In this document: in pieces, positions 24,456 through 35,499 of the stretch
Position numbering within the stretch: position 1 is the first letter of the stretch
How the letters are laid out: each line of letters begins with the position of its first letter
Origin: Lamellibrachia satsuma
Taxonomy: Eukaryota; Annelida; Polychaeta; Sabellida; Siboglinidae
NCBI GenBank assembly: GCA_033239005.1
Contig: BSQZ01000037.1
Span: forward strand, 1,627,501-1,691,500
Length of the DNA: 64,000 nucleotides
Direction of reading: 5' to 3'
Translations under genes and position numbers: made by a program
The notes under the pieces: generated by a model
What the model saw: the letters and a program-made list of their open reading frames with translations, nothing else
Database searches by the model: none
Told to the model about the DNA's origin: nothing

Positions 24456-24750
24456 GTAACCCGACTCGTCATGGTTCACCGATTTTCACGCGTGGCTAAG
24501 CAGCGACGACGTCGAGCATCGTGATCACTAATGCATGGATACTCGTGGAACATAATTTACCAACGACGTGGCAAAGAGTTGGACAGAGTCTCTGCGAAAA
24601 CACCAGCTGCAACCTTTACCTGTCCCAGGTGTGCGACAACCGGCCTCTGAAAATTGGAAATATAGAAGGTGGGTGTATGTTGAAGGCGGCATGAACATTC
24701 ATTCAATCAATCAAATAGTCAATCAATCAATCAATCAAGCAATCAATAGT
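24456..24750 (+). mobile_element. SINE-like family X, copy 2
   Basis: Starts GTAACCCGACTCGTC, follows copy 1 block by block, and ends with a longer CAATCAATCAATCAAG-type tail. The fresh tail is the strongest hint that this family is retroposed. Confidence 0.65.
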
Positions 24751-24764
24751 TATTTTATTTCCCA

Positions 24765-25340
24765 TCAGAGCCCTCCACAGTGTCACCAGTGTCAGAGAAT
24801 TTAACAAGATTTAGCAAAATTTTCCATTCAAGCCAAAGGCTCAGATGGCAAATGGACAAGGAAGCCATTGGCTTATCGAGCGCCCAGTACTGTTCATCTA
24901 CGTTAGATCACTAGGTCTTTCGGTATTTGGGCAATTGTCTCTTCCTCAATATTTGACGCATCAGAGTCCTCCTCGATGTCACCACTGTCAGTGATGAAGT
25001 TGGGCTACACTGCAGACGACTCATCAAATTGGTCCACAAGATTGTCATCAGATTTGAGGTGTATGCGTCAATCAGCTTGTGCCCCCAATCAGAGTTGACA
25101 CACTTCATGTGGGAGAACCATCTCTCTGTTGAAGAGGCGGACAGGGGGAGGATCAGGTCAATGAGTCCCAAATGTCAGGTTGACTTCCTTCGACCACAGC
25201 TTCTTCACTGTGGGATAGTTGGTATAGAAAAGACTCTGAAGCTTGGTCCACTCTGGTTCCACTTTGACGGCGTCCAACGCAGAGAAAGAGAGGACCGGTC
25301 AGTGACAACGGCTGCGTCAGCGGCAGGTCCAGCGCCAGCG
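24765..25340 (-). pseudogene. hAT-type transposase C-terminal fragment, copy B
   Basis: Minus-strand blocks are YPTVKKLWSKEVNLTFGTH, then SSTERWFSHMKCVNSDW, then a KLIDAYTSNLMTI segment. The TERxFSxMKxVxSDW string is the hallmark of the hAT dimerisation domain. Frame changes separate the blocks. A truncated CR1 tail interrupts it at 24796-24901. Confidence 0.6.
24796..24901 (-). mobile_element. Truncated CR1-like LINE 3' tail inserted in hAT copy B
   Basis: The reverse complement matches 11900-12000: GATGAACA, then CGATAAGCCAATGGCTTCCT, TGTCCA...TGCCATCTG, and the TCTTGTTAAATTC end. The homologous hAT copy A runs uninterrupted through this point (GTCAG at 22381-22385 continuing to GTTAGATCA), so the insertion bounds are visible. 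Confidence 0.85.
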
Positions 25341-25463
25341 GACGAACTATTGAATTGAGGTCAAGACTATTACACTTTAACACAAACAGCCACACACAGA
25401 CACACACTAACACGCACACAGAGACACACACAGGCACACACATACACACACAGAGGCACACAT

Positions 25464-25692
<229 letters not shown>

Positions 25693-25824
25693 TTTTTCAT
25701 ACATTTTATATGGTTTTAGATGCATAGCTTATTTACGTTTTAAGGAAATTGCTAAACTATTTGAAAGCCACGATTCTCAATACTAAGCTGCAAGTTTAGC
25801 TGAAGGCTTTTACATGTTAAGTCC

Positions 25825-25990
25825 TGTAACCCGACTCGTCTTGGGTCAACGAGTTTCACACGTGTCTGTGCAGCGACGACGGCGAACATCTCGCTCATTC
25901 GTTATAAATTATACATACATAAAACAAGTTAATACAATTATATACAATTCCGATTTGACAGCGAGCCAAAGTTTTAGCCAGTTGTTATAC
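25825..25990 (+). mobile_element. SINE-like family X and flank, copy 3 with internal deletion
   Basis: Starts GTAACCCGACTCGTC and matches copy 1 up to CATTCGTT. It then jumps to sequence matching 23586-23665 (TAAAACAAGTT...GACGGCGAACC versus GACAGCGAGCC, ...CCAGTTGT). The middle of copy 1 is missing here. Confidence 0.6.
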
Positions 25991-26215
25991 AGTATAGGCA
26001 AGGCAAGAGGGGCATTTGAAAGGCAAGAGGGGAATTTGCGGCACTGAATATCTGGAAGACAAACAAGATCAGCAACAGAACAAAGATCTGCCTGTTCAAG
26101 AGCAACGTCCTGAGTGTGCTACTATATGCGGCGGAATCATGGAAGGTCACCAAAAGCATATGCCATATGCTGGAAGTTTTTTCAAAACAAGTGCCTCAGG
26201 AAGATACATACAAGG
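25990..26215 (+). pseudogene. Non-LTR reverse transcriptase C-terminal fragment
   Basis: Blocks IGKARGAFER, GTEYLEDK, KISNRTKICLFKSNVLSVLL and YAAESWKVTKSI appear across two frames. They match the post-RT region common to RTE/L2-like elements (KxxIFNxNVxSVLLYGxExWK). Highly truncated, with a frameshift between the second and third blocks. Confidence 0.65.
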
Positions 26216-26379
26216 TAACAGTATTCACCCAGGAACGGTGAATAGTTCAAACTGTCGTATCTTTTGCACTGACATGTTACATGACTTGTTATATGACATG
26301 TTACATGACATGTTACAGGGTGAAGCGGATTTGAACGAGCGTAGACATTTTGGTGGAGACATTCGTTAAACACTGTAGA

Positions 26380-27259
26380 CGTACCAATATTTTGTGAAAT
26401 CTGGTAGTTTTGATGGTAAGCGCGTTTGCGACATGGTTAATAGTGGTGGAGTTAACTGGTTTTCACCAAACTGTTCAGTACATTGGTAAAATGTTGCCAG
26501 TAAAGGTTCAAATTTATTTGATGGTCATATGTTTTTACAATCATGTAAAGCATTAATATGGCCACTAAGAAAAACAAACGTGGTCGGCGCCTTCCGTCGT
26601 CAGTAGAAAGTTTCAACACGCTCTGTACACGCTCTGTACTACTGCAAAGTGAGCGCAGTAGTATAGAGGTGGGGTGGGGTGGGAGGTGGGGTTGTGGCGG
26701 GGGGCTGAGATGTAGGCCAGGCGCCATCGTCCTCTAGATGTAGGCCACCACTCACCGATATACTGTCACCATGTCCTTTTCATCAATTGCATTAATGTCA
26801 TTGTAAAAATCCCAACAACAATAATAGACCCCGCCAGTACGTAAAGGTGATCTTTCATCTATGGTAATGTTGGGTTGTCGGTGACGGCTGATGTCTGTAT
26901 CCTTCAACGGGAGCATTAAACCGACCAATTACGATTAATTATTGTGCACAACTAAAAATAATCTCAGCTCCAAGACACATTTGCTGTGATGAAAAGGCAT
27001 CATTGTTGGCTGCCAGACGGTACGTTTATGGCTGAAAAAAATTGTAAGTGATAAAATGCGTTCACGATGATCAATCATTCATTGTTGTGTATTGAATAGC
27101 GGCAACATTTATTCATGTTGTGCAGTATATTATATTATTAAGTTACCTTGCAAATTCATTATAGAAGATGAGAGCGATGTGATAGTTTAGATTCGGTAAA
27201 TCCAAGTGTATCAATTGACAATGTTAAAATCTGCGGTATTAAAAAAAATTAATATGATC
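26380..27259. other. Intergenic; short G-rich cluster only
   Basis: No gene was recognised. 26660-26706 has runs of GGGG spaced by one to three bases (GGTGGGGTGGGGTGGGAGGT), a potential G-quadruplex. Confidence 0.45.
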
Positions 27260-27780
27260 AAATCGTGATGATGTCGATGACGTTAACAATGATGATGTAG
27301 AAGGTGATGATGAGGGTGATAAACGATTATGATTGTGATGACAATTAAGGGGTCATCTTAGTGACGATGATAATGATGATGATGATTATGACGATGATGG
27401 TGATGATAAAGATTATGATGATGATGATGATAATGATGATGATGATAACGATGGTGATGATGAGGGTGGTGTTTATGATGATATTGAGGAAGAAGATGAA
27501 GACAATTAAGCGGTCTTAGTGATGATGACGATGATGATGATTATTACGATGATGATGATGATAAAGATTATGATGATGATATTGATGATGATGATAATGA
27601 TGGTGATGATGAGGGTGATAAATGGTATGATGATGATGAAGAAGAAGATGAAGAAAATTAAGCGGTCTTAGTGATGATGATGATGATGACGAAGATGATG
27701 ACAATGAGGGTGATCATTATTACGATTAGGAGGACGAAGGCAATGACATGTTGACGAAGATGTTGACAATGACGGTGATC
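27260..27780. repeat. GAT-rich low-complexity arm (plus sense)
   Basis: GATGATG repeats broken by recurring landmarks such as AATTAAGCGGTCTTAGTGATG (27507, 27656) and GAGGGTGATAAA. The reverse complement of the same landmarks appears at 28140-28440 and 28900-29390. Confidence 0.9.
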
Positions 27781-27945
27781 ATAATTTTAATGATCCTTTA
27801 AATAATTGCTTGAGATGATCCCTTAATTAAGTGTAGATTACCTCTTTCATGTGTTGAGGTGACCATTTTTTATGACCCCCCCTCTTCCTTACCACTCTGT
27901 CTGACACGGTTTGATTGTTTGCCAACATGTAGTTACTGCCGTGCG

Positions 27946-28535
27946 TTACCTAGGAGGTTATATGAACGGCATTCTATAAGTCCTCCCAGGTAACATGCGG
28001 CTCACTCGTTCTGAGATTCCTGTGTTAATCATACGTTTGTGAACGTCGAGTGGATGTCAGCCATTATAATGGTGAACATGAGGATGATGATGACGATGAG
28101 GTGGAGGAGTAGGATGATAAGGCTGAAGGTGTCATTGTCTTCGTCCTCATAATCGTAATAATGATCACCCTCATCGTCATCATCATCGCCATCATCACTA
28201 AGACCGCTTAATTGTCTTAATCTTCTTCCTCTCATCATCATAACCATTTTTCACCCTCATCATCACCATCGTTATCACCATTATCATTTTCATCATCATC
28301 GTCATCATAATCATCATCATCATTATCATCATCACTAAGATCGCCCCTTAATTGTCATCATCATCATAATCGTTTATCACCTTCATCATCACCTTCTACA
28401 TCATCATTATTAACATCATCATCATCAGCAGCAGCATAATGATTACCTTCATAATTTTTATTACATTACTGTTCGATTTATTATATTACCGGTCGATTAT
28501 TACCTTACCGGTCGATTTATTACATTACTGGTTGT
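27946..28535. repeat. Composite repeat block, direct copy 1
   Basis: Starts with the hairpin CCTAGGAGG...CCTCCCAGG, continues TTAATCATACGTTTGTGAAC, GGTGTCATTGTCTTCGTCCT and ATC-rich DNA with ACTAAGACCGCTTAATTGTC, and ends in ACCGGTCGA repeats. The same order is found at 28693-29547. Confidence 0.85.
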
Positions 28536-28606
28536 ACCAATCGACCGGTAATGTAATAAATCGACCGCTAATTTAATAATCAACAGGTAATGTAATAAAA
28601 ACGATG
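28461..28606. repeat. Palindrome of 20-21-bp ACCGGTCGAT repeats
   Basis: The left arm has TTATTACATTACTGG/ACCGGTCGA units and the right arm their reverse complement (TCGACCGGTAATGTAATAAA); the turn is near 28533. Confidence 0.85.
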
Positions 28607-28692
28607 AATATGATTATGATGACGATGATAATGAAGATGATCAATAGTAATGATGATGATGAAACGATGAAGATAATTAAGGGTTTATCTTA

Positions 28693-29547
28693 GCGCTACC
28701 TGGGAGGTTATATGAACGGCATTCCATATGTCCTCCCAGAAAACATGCGGTTCACTTGTTTTGAGAGTCCTATGTTAATCATACGTTTGTGAACGTCGAG
28801 TGGGTGTCAGCATGGCTAGCCATTATACGGGTGAACATGAGGATGGTGATGACGATGAGGAGGAGGAGCAGGATGATGAGGCTGAGGGTGTCATTGTCTT
28901 CGTCCTCATAATCGTACTAATGCTCACCCTCATTGTCATCATCTTCGTCATCATCATCACTAAGACCGCATAATTGTCTTAATTTTCTTCCTCCTCATCA
29001 TCATAACCATTTATCACCCTCATCATCACCATCGCTATCATCATCATCATCATTATCATCATCATCATAAACTGTATTATCATCATCATCGTCATAATCA
29101 TCATAATCATCGCTAAGACCGCTTAATTGCCTTCATCTTCTTCCTCATCATCATCATAACAATTTATTACCCTCATCATCACCATCGTTATCATTGTCAT
29201 CATTATCATCATCATCATAATCTTTATCATCATCATCATCGTCATAATCATCATCATCATTATCATCGTCACTAAGATGACCCCTTAATTGTCATCATCA
29301 TCATAATCGTTTATCACCCACATCATCACCTTCTACGTCATCATTATTAACATCATCATCATTGCCATCATAATGATTAGTATCGTCATTTTTATTACAT
29401 TACTGGTCGATTTATTACACTACCGGTCGATTATTACATTACCGGTCGATTATTACATTACCGGTCGATTTATTACATTACCGGTCGATTATTACATTAC
29501 CGGTCGTTTATTTCATTACCGGTCGATGTATTACATTACTGGTTGTA
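28693..29547. repeat. Composite repeat block, direct copy 2
   Basis: Collinear with 27946-28535 but longer, because the ATC-rich middle holds two or three AAGACCGC-containing subunits. The hairpin CTGGGAGG...CCTCCCAG at its left end (28700-28738) is perfect. Confidence 0.85.
29395..29545. repeat. 20-21-bp tandem array (TTATTACATTACCGGTCGA)
   Basis: Seven to eight units with or without one extra T. ACCGGT is itself palindromic. The right end abuts a LINE 3' end. Confidence 0.9.
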
Positions 29548-30870
29548 ACACACGCCTCATTCTACCTAAATACGCTTTACATATCGCATTGCGTCTATCG
29601 TGCAGCGGTGGTATGTTTATCTCGATAGTGTCCGTTAAGTATTTAGGCAAGTTCGTGTGGCATACCGGACAAGCATGTTCAACTACTGGTCTGATCACAG
29701 ATACATAAATTCTAACCAAATCGATTTGGTTGATTCCAGCACGTTTCAACTGATAGATCATATGCACCCTTTTCCTTGCCTTTGCAACTATTTCATCTAC
29801 ATGTGCATTCCAACTTAAATCATATGATATAGTTACACCGAGAACCTTGAGGAACTCTTTCAAAATCAGTCCCATATCAATATACGGCAGATATTCAACA
29901 TACGTTCTATCTTAACAGAAACCATTTCTTTTGTCTTATTCGCATTAATGAGCATATCGGTATCGCTAGACCACTGCGCAATAATGTTAGCTGAATCCTG
30001 TATGACAGATACTCTGCTCTGGTTGCATTTTTCAAATATTGTGCTATCATCCACACATTTGTAGATAGGGCAGGTGTTCGTAAATCATTGATATGGATGA
30101 AAAAGTGTTTTGGTCCAGAAAAAATTCCCTCCATTAGGGTAGTCTTGTCTTGATACAGCGTCCCCGATCTTAACTCTCTGCTCACGGTCTAGGAGAAACG
30201 TTGCCATCCATATGACTAGATGTGTTGGTAATTTCATTTTGATCAGTTTATCGATTAATATATCATGATTAATTAGATCAAATGCTTTCCTGTAGAAATA
30301 AAACTCTCGCAAATTTGCCCGTAAAATCAGTGGCTTCATACTTCATACCACCGAGCATTTCAACCAAAACATCAGTAGTACAAGACCCTATCACACTTCC
30401 GAACTGCCTATCATCAATTTGTTTACCACAAATATCGACCCACTTCAGCACAAGTGACTCAAACACCTTTGCCAGAATTGGAGTTAGCGATATAGGTCTG
30501 ATGTCATTTTCCACTGTATCTGGTGGATGTTTCTTTGACAACGGAATGACAGTTGCTGACTTCCACAGCTTGGGTAGTGCTCCTTCCCTGAGTGATATGT
30601 TAAAGATAGCTGTGACCGGTGACGCGACAAGGTGCAAAAAGTATTTCAATACCCATGGCGGAATGTTATCCGGTCCAGTGGCTTTGTTAACCTAGACCTT
30701 TTCAAGTGTCATCTGTATATCTGTAACGCTGATTATGAACTCAGCTGGCAATGGTTCGTCGGTGTCAAAGATTGGATGAGAGGATTGCAATCTTGGTAAG
30801 TCATCACACACTGAAACAAAGAATCCATTCTTAGAGTTGACAAAGCTGTCGAAATCCCCATTAGTGTGTT
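29546..30870 (-). pseudogene. Decayed non-LTR reverse transcriptase (jockey/CR1-group type)
   Basis: In order from 30870 down come NKATGPDNIPPWVLKYFL, SLREGALPKLWKSATVIPL, RPISLTPILAKVFESLVLKW and QFGSVIGSCTTDVLVEML. They are followed by YRKAFDLINHDILIDKLIKM, DREQRVKIGD, KCVDDSTIFEKCN (the catalytic xVDD, with Cys replacing the usual Tyr/Phe) and FLKVLGVTISYDLSWNAHVD. The last block is IYVSVIRPVVEHACPVCHTN. Several frameshifts and stops separate the blocks. The endonuclease region is missing, so the copy is 5'-truncated. The 3' end abuts the ACCGGTCGA array. It is a different family from the CR1-like element at 6989-12000. Confidence 0.8.
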
Positions 30871-30879
30871 AACTGACCA

Positions 30880-31240
30880 GCCCCTGCATCTCACTGCGGC
30901 TGCCAGATGACGTTCCCAAGAGAGGCTTCACGTGTTTTCACCAGTCACGTGTCGATGATTCCTCGAGTGTTGCGATTTTTTATTGGTAAAACTGGTGGCG
31001 CAATTTTGGCGCTATGCACCATAGACTGGTATAACTGGAAACCCCATGGGAGTCTTCGGCCACATGTAGAGCCGAACGGGCGGCGAAGCGTAGTGTCTGG
31101 CACTCGGCGAAATACATAAATAATGTACACGTCATGCCCTGGGGCGTATGATTTTTTGGCACGACTGTGTGTACTGCTAACTAGGGGTGTAGCAATAGTA
31201 GCAATGCACCGCGTTGCGATTTTAGGATAGGCTGTTGGGT
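30880..31240. other. Intergenic, nothing recognised
   Basis: Contains two TCACGTG motifs 20-30 bp apart near 30925-30955 but no gene was recognised. Confidence 0.4.
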
Positions 31241-31246
31241 TATGGC

Positions 31247-31985
31247 TCCTCCTTTGGCTTAGTTTTTTCGTATTTTCCGTTGCGCCGCTGCATATGTCCA
31301 TTGGAAACAAACATGTATTGGTGACGTCCACTCCGACTAGCGAGTGTATTGGTGAGGTCCACTCCGACTGCGGAGTGCAAACACACGTCGAACCCCGTAG
31401 TTCCTATCATAGTTTATGTAATCGAAGTTCTTGCTTAGTTGTGGACCGGAATTAACCTTCAAAATCTTAAGAAAAGAAAATACCCAACAAGAATTGACTA
31501 ACATGGATTTAAGGCAGAGGGGAAATGTTAGCTTTGTGCTATGTCAAGTGTACGTCAACACAACTTTATATTTTGCGAATTTCAAAGTGACTAGGCTACT
31601 CTTACATTTTGTTGCACCCAGTCATCCATTACCGCGGGTTGTGACGAAAAAAAACGTTACACACAAACGTCATTGTTATATTTGTGTAACTATTATTGCG
31701 ACTCAAAAGCTGTGGTTTGTATTGAATAATTGCGTGTTATTAAAAATACACGACAATACTTGGCTAACAGGAATCTAGACACAGACACTACTGTTGAGTT
31801 TGTGTGGCTAGTAGCGACCAAGACGTCGTGAAGCTGTGGTTTGTATTGGATAATTGTGTGTTATTACAAAATACACGACAATACCTGGTTAACAGGACTC
31901 TAGACACAGACACTACTGTTGTGTTTGTGTGGCTAATAGCGACCAAGACGCCGTGAAGCTGCCGTGGTTGAGGAACCTGTCGCTT
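31247..31985. repeat. Interspersed repeat family Y, copy 2
   Basis: Collinear with 5611-6185. Differences are a ~29-bp duplication of GTGACGTCCACTCCGACT at 31322-31380 and an additional copy of the ~125-bp module (TCTAGACACAGACACTACTG at 31774 and 31899). Confidence 0.85.
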
Positions 31986-31989
31986 GGGT

Positions 31990-32740
31990 ACGTCGTAGCT
32001 AGCGAACATAGTATGTCAAGGTCACGTTGTTCGATCCACTTTTTGCATCATATTGCATTTTTACAAAGCGTTCGCTGTTCTTTTAATCACAGTTGCACCC
32101 CGTTTTTGGACTACTCGTGTATAATCGCATACGGCAAACATTAGTACAGTCGCCCTCTGGAACACCCGATCACCAGCACAGAAGCAAAACGTTCAATGTA
32201 TCGAACATAACGACAACTGAGCTAGTGGAAGTGACGAGTTTCCGGGCGATTTACAAAATGCGGATCCGAAATACTTGCGAAACGTACATCTTCAACCGTG
32301 TATTAACTGAACAGCAAACACTTCACAGCTTGGTCATGGGGTTTTCATCCTGCAGTCTCAGGACGAAGTACCTCAAACTTCTCGTAATTTTTTGCCATCG
32401 TGGTGTCCTGGAGTACCTCCAGATAAGGGGTGAGGCTCGCAGGCACGTTTTTTTTCAGGCATACCGCCAGCAGCGCTCAGCTTTCTTGCTCCGCCTCTGT
32501 GTTGGCGATGGTTTTGACACGATCTGGAACCCAGCATTAAGCATACCCCTACCCTTGGGTATAATGCCCCATATGGTGGCCCGCCTTCGTGTATTAGACA
32601 ACATTTGACCACGCAGATATACTTTTGCATGAGGTATCAGTTTGCCAAGTGTGGTCTCACCAACAGTGCTTAACCATTCCATCTCAAATGTTTTGTTTGT
32701 TGGTTAGTTGCAGCTGTAAACGTAAATGCTTGCAAGTGAG
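31990..32740. other. Unrecognised sequence with short ORFs
   Basis: A 75-codon minus-strand ORF (32455-32682, starting MEWLSTVGETTL) and an overlapping plus-strand frame exist. Neither matches a family I know, and one is the shadow of the other. Confidence 0.3.
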
Positions 32741-32745
32741 CGCAA

Positions 32746-32782
32746 GCCTCCCACGTGGTTTAAAAAAAAACACGTGGGAGGC
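32746..32782. repeat. Perfect 12-bp inverted repeat with CACGTG
   Basis: GCCTCCCACGTG (32746-32757) and CACGTGGGAGGC (32771-32782) flank a 13-base A-rich loop. The A run follows TTT on the plus strand, so it is not a simple Rho-independent-type terminator; this is also eukaryotic DNA. Confidence 0.85.
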
Positions 32783-32846
32783 CTAGATTAGGTTACAAAT
32801 TAGCGAAATGCGTCACTGGCATTGTTTTTTTGTTTTGGCACAATTT

Positions 32847-33125
32847 TCATTTCCCTAGGCATAAACATTGCACAGTCATGTTAAAGTGTTCAACTTTTGC
32901 TGGGAAGTCTGGCGTTCTCGCACGGAAATGCCAGGGTCCCCTGTGAAATATTGGGCAAAAACGTACCGCTTGCACGCCGAACTCAGCCATGCAGCGCCGA
33001 GTGAGCTGGAACAGGTCATGAACAAGATCTGCGGCGTCCGCCCAGCGCTTATCTAGGTCATTCGCACTAACGTCAAAAACAGCGATGTGTGGGCGATGTT
33101 TTTTAAGTTTTGCAAAAAAAAACAT
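32847..33125 (-). pseudogene. SGNH-hydrolase-like fragment, probably transposon-derived
   Basis: The 92-codon frame contains KKHRPHIAVFDVSANDLD, where VSANDL corresponds to the GxND block III of SGNH esterases. It is followed by DAADLVHDLFQLTRRCMAEF, GVQAVRFCPIFHR and RARTPDFPAKVEHFN. This matches the layout of the SGNH modules carried by some invertebrate retroelements. The GDS nucleophile block and the DxxH block are missing, so it is a fragment. Family assignment is by pattern only. Confidence 0.4.
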
Positions 33126-33468
33126 TTACAACAAGTTTTGCAATAGAAGCGTCGTGTGTCGCGGGAGGACGTTATTTGAGACAAGCCAGTAGTAACACGT
33201 TGTCACGTCTTTAATCAATCCAACCAAGCGCCCCCTGTCGCATCGTAAGACAACTTACAAAAACACCAGGGTGCAGATCACTATTATAACTACGTTATGT
33301 AACATATCTCCTTTTTAGTAAGGATATGACATGTCGTTGTAAATTAGAGTCAAATGTTCATTTAAATGAAAGAGTTCTTTTCACATTCTGACATATGCAC
33401 AAATCACATTCTAATATAAAATGTTCCAATTGCACAGAAATGTTCATTTTGTAAGAGTCTGTGTGCAC
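33126..33468. other. Intergenic, nothing recognised
   Basis: AT-rich sequence without coding or repeat structure. Confidence 0.4.
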
Positions 33469-33744
33469 TTAACACTCTTCCATATATCTGGTCGGTTTCC
33501 TCGTTGCTCTGCCAGACTTCCTAGACACAGGTGGTTCTGGCACCGACTGTTCATCGTAATGTCCGATCACAGGAGGATGTTCATGTTCATCTACCTCGAG
33601 CATGCCATTTGGCTGGAGCGAGGTTAGCTGTGTATCAGTCATGACATCTTGACCTCTGTTCGATGTGGGTTGGCATAGATTTGGTAGATCCAACGTGCGG
33701 ATCATTTGCCGGTTACGTCGTACACTGCTAGAACACACAGTCAC
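33469..33744 (-). pseudogene. Ty3/gypsy-type polyprotein C-terminal tail
   Basis: The 91-codon frame reads SSSVRRNRQMIRTL near its start and ends SRKSGRATRKPTRYMEEC. VxRRNRxxIR followed later by (S/T)R.(S/T)GR.xKPxRY is the usual end of Ty3/gypsy integrase (post-chromodomain-like tail). The upstream integrase core is absent: the plus-strand neighbour from ~33745 is satellite monomers, so the retroelement ends exactly where the satellite begins. Confidence 0.55.
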
Positions 33745-34039
33745 TGCACTCCCAGTACATTGCTAGAATACACACTCACTGCTCTCACAATACACAGCTA
33801 GAATACATTGTCACTATACGCTCAACAGTTACTGCCTCCCAGTACACAGGTAGGGTACATAGTCATTTCACCCACAGTACACAGCTAGAATACATGGTCA
33901 ATACTGCATCAGTACACAACTTGAACACATCATCACTGTACCCACATAAAAAATCTAGAATACAAATTCACTTCACCCCAGAACACACATATAATACATA
34001 GTCACTGTACCCCCATCACACATCTAAAATACGTACTCA

Positions 34040-34325
34040 CTGCACCCCCAGAACACAGAGTATATAGTCACTGCACCCAGAATACACAGAGTATATAGTC
34101 ACTGCACCCAGAGTACACAGAATATATAGTCACTGCACCCAGAGTACACAGAGTATATAGTCACTGCACCCAGAGTTAACAGAGTATATAGTCACTGCAC
34201 CCAGAGTACACAGAATATATAGTCACTGCACCCAGAGTACACAGAATATATAGTCATTGCACCCAGAGTACACAGAGTATATAGTCCCTGCACCCAGAGT
34301 ACACAGAGTATATAGTACTGCACCC
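34040..34325. repeat. 31-bp satellite sub-array
   Basis: About nine units built on GTATATAGTCACTGCACCCAG at 31-bp spacing (e.g. 34091 and 34122), nearly identical, inside the diverged flank. Confidence 0.85.
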
Positions 34326-34575
34326 AGAATACAAAGCTAGTATATGTTGTCACTGTACCCCAGTGGAAATAGTCACAACACCTCCTTTACACGGCTAGAA
34401 TACAGTAATTAGAAACATAGTACACAGTTAGAATACATAGTTAATGTACCCCCAGTACACAGCTGTAATACGTAGTAATTACAATCCCACTTCAAGCTAG
34501 AACACACTGACTACTTATAATAGTTGTGTACTAGGGGTATAGTAACTAAGTATTCTAGCTGTGTTGGGGGTACAT

Positions 34576-35285
34576 CTAGAATACATAGTCACCGTACACA
34601 TAGAACAGGATTAAAATACATATTCGCTGCACCTCCAGCGCACAGCTAGAATACATAGTCACCGTACACTTAGTACAGGATTAAAATATATAGTCGCTAT
34701 ACCTCCAGCGCACAGCTAGAATACATAGTCACCGTACACTTAGTACAGGATTAAAATACATAGTCGCTGCATCTCCAGCGCACAGCTAGAATACATAGTC
34801 ACAGTACACTTGGTACAGGATTAAAATACATAGTCGCTACACCTCCAGCGCACAGCTAGAATACATAGTCACTGTATACTTAGTACGGGATACATAGTTG
34901 CTACACCGCCAGCGCACAGCTAGAATACATAGTCACCGTACACTTAGTACAGGATTAAAATACATAGTCGCTACACCTCCAGCGCACAGCTAGAATACAT
35001 AGTCACCGTACACTTAGTACAGGATTAAAATACATAGTCGCTACACCACCAGCGCACAGCTAGAATACATAGTCACCGTACACTTAGTACAGGATTAAAA
35101 TACAAAGTCGCTACACCTCCAGCACACAGCTAGAATACATAGTCACAGTACACTTAGTACAGGATTAAAATACATAGTCGCTACACCTCCAGCGCACAGC
35201 TAGAATACATAGTCACCGTATACTTAGTACAGGATTAAAATACATAGTCGCTACACATCCAGCGCACAGCTAGTATACATATTCA
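34576..35285. repeat. 70-bp satellite sub-array, about ten copies
   Basis: A dimeric unit: CTAGAATACATAGTCACCGT, then ACTTAGTACAGGATTAAAAT, then CGCTACACCTCCAGCGCACAG. Units start at 34646, 34716 and so on. The homologous place on the right side of the array (63412-63490) has a single unit. Confidence 0.9.
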
Positions 35286-35499
35286 CTGTACCCCCATTAC
35301 AATTATAGAATACATAGTAACTTCACCCTGATTGCACAGATGGAATATACAGTCACTACACCCTAAGTACACTTCTAGAATAAAAAAAATCACTGCATCC
35401 CCAGTACACAGCTAGAATACACAGTAACGTAAAAAGTAAAGTAGAATACATAGTCACTGCAACCCCAGTACACAGTTTCAATACATAGGTAGAGTAAAC

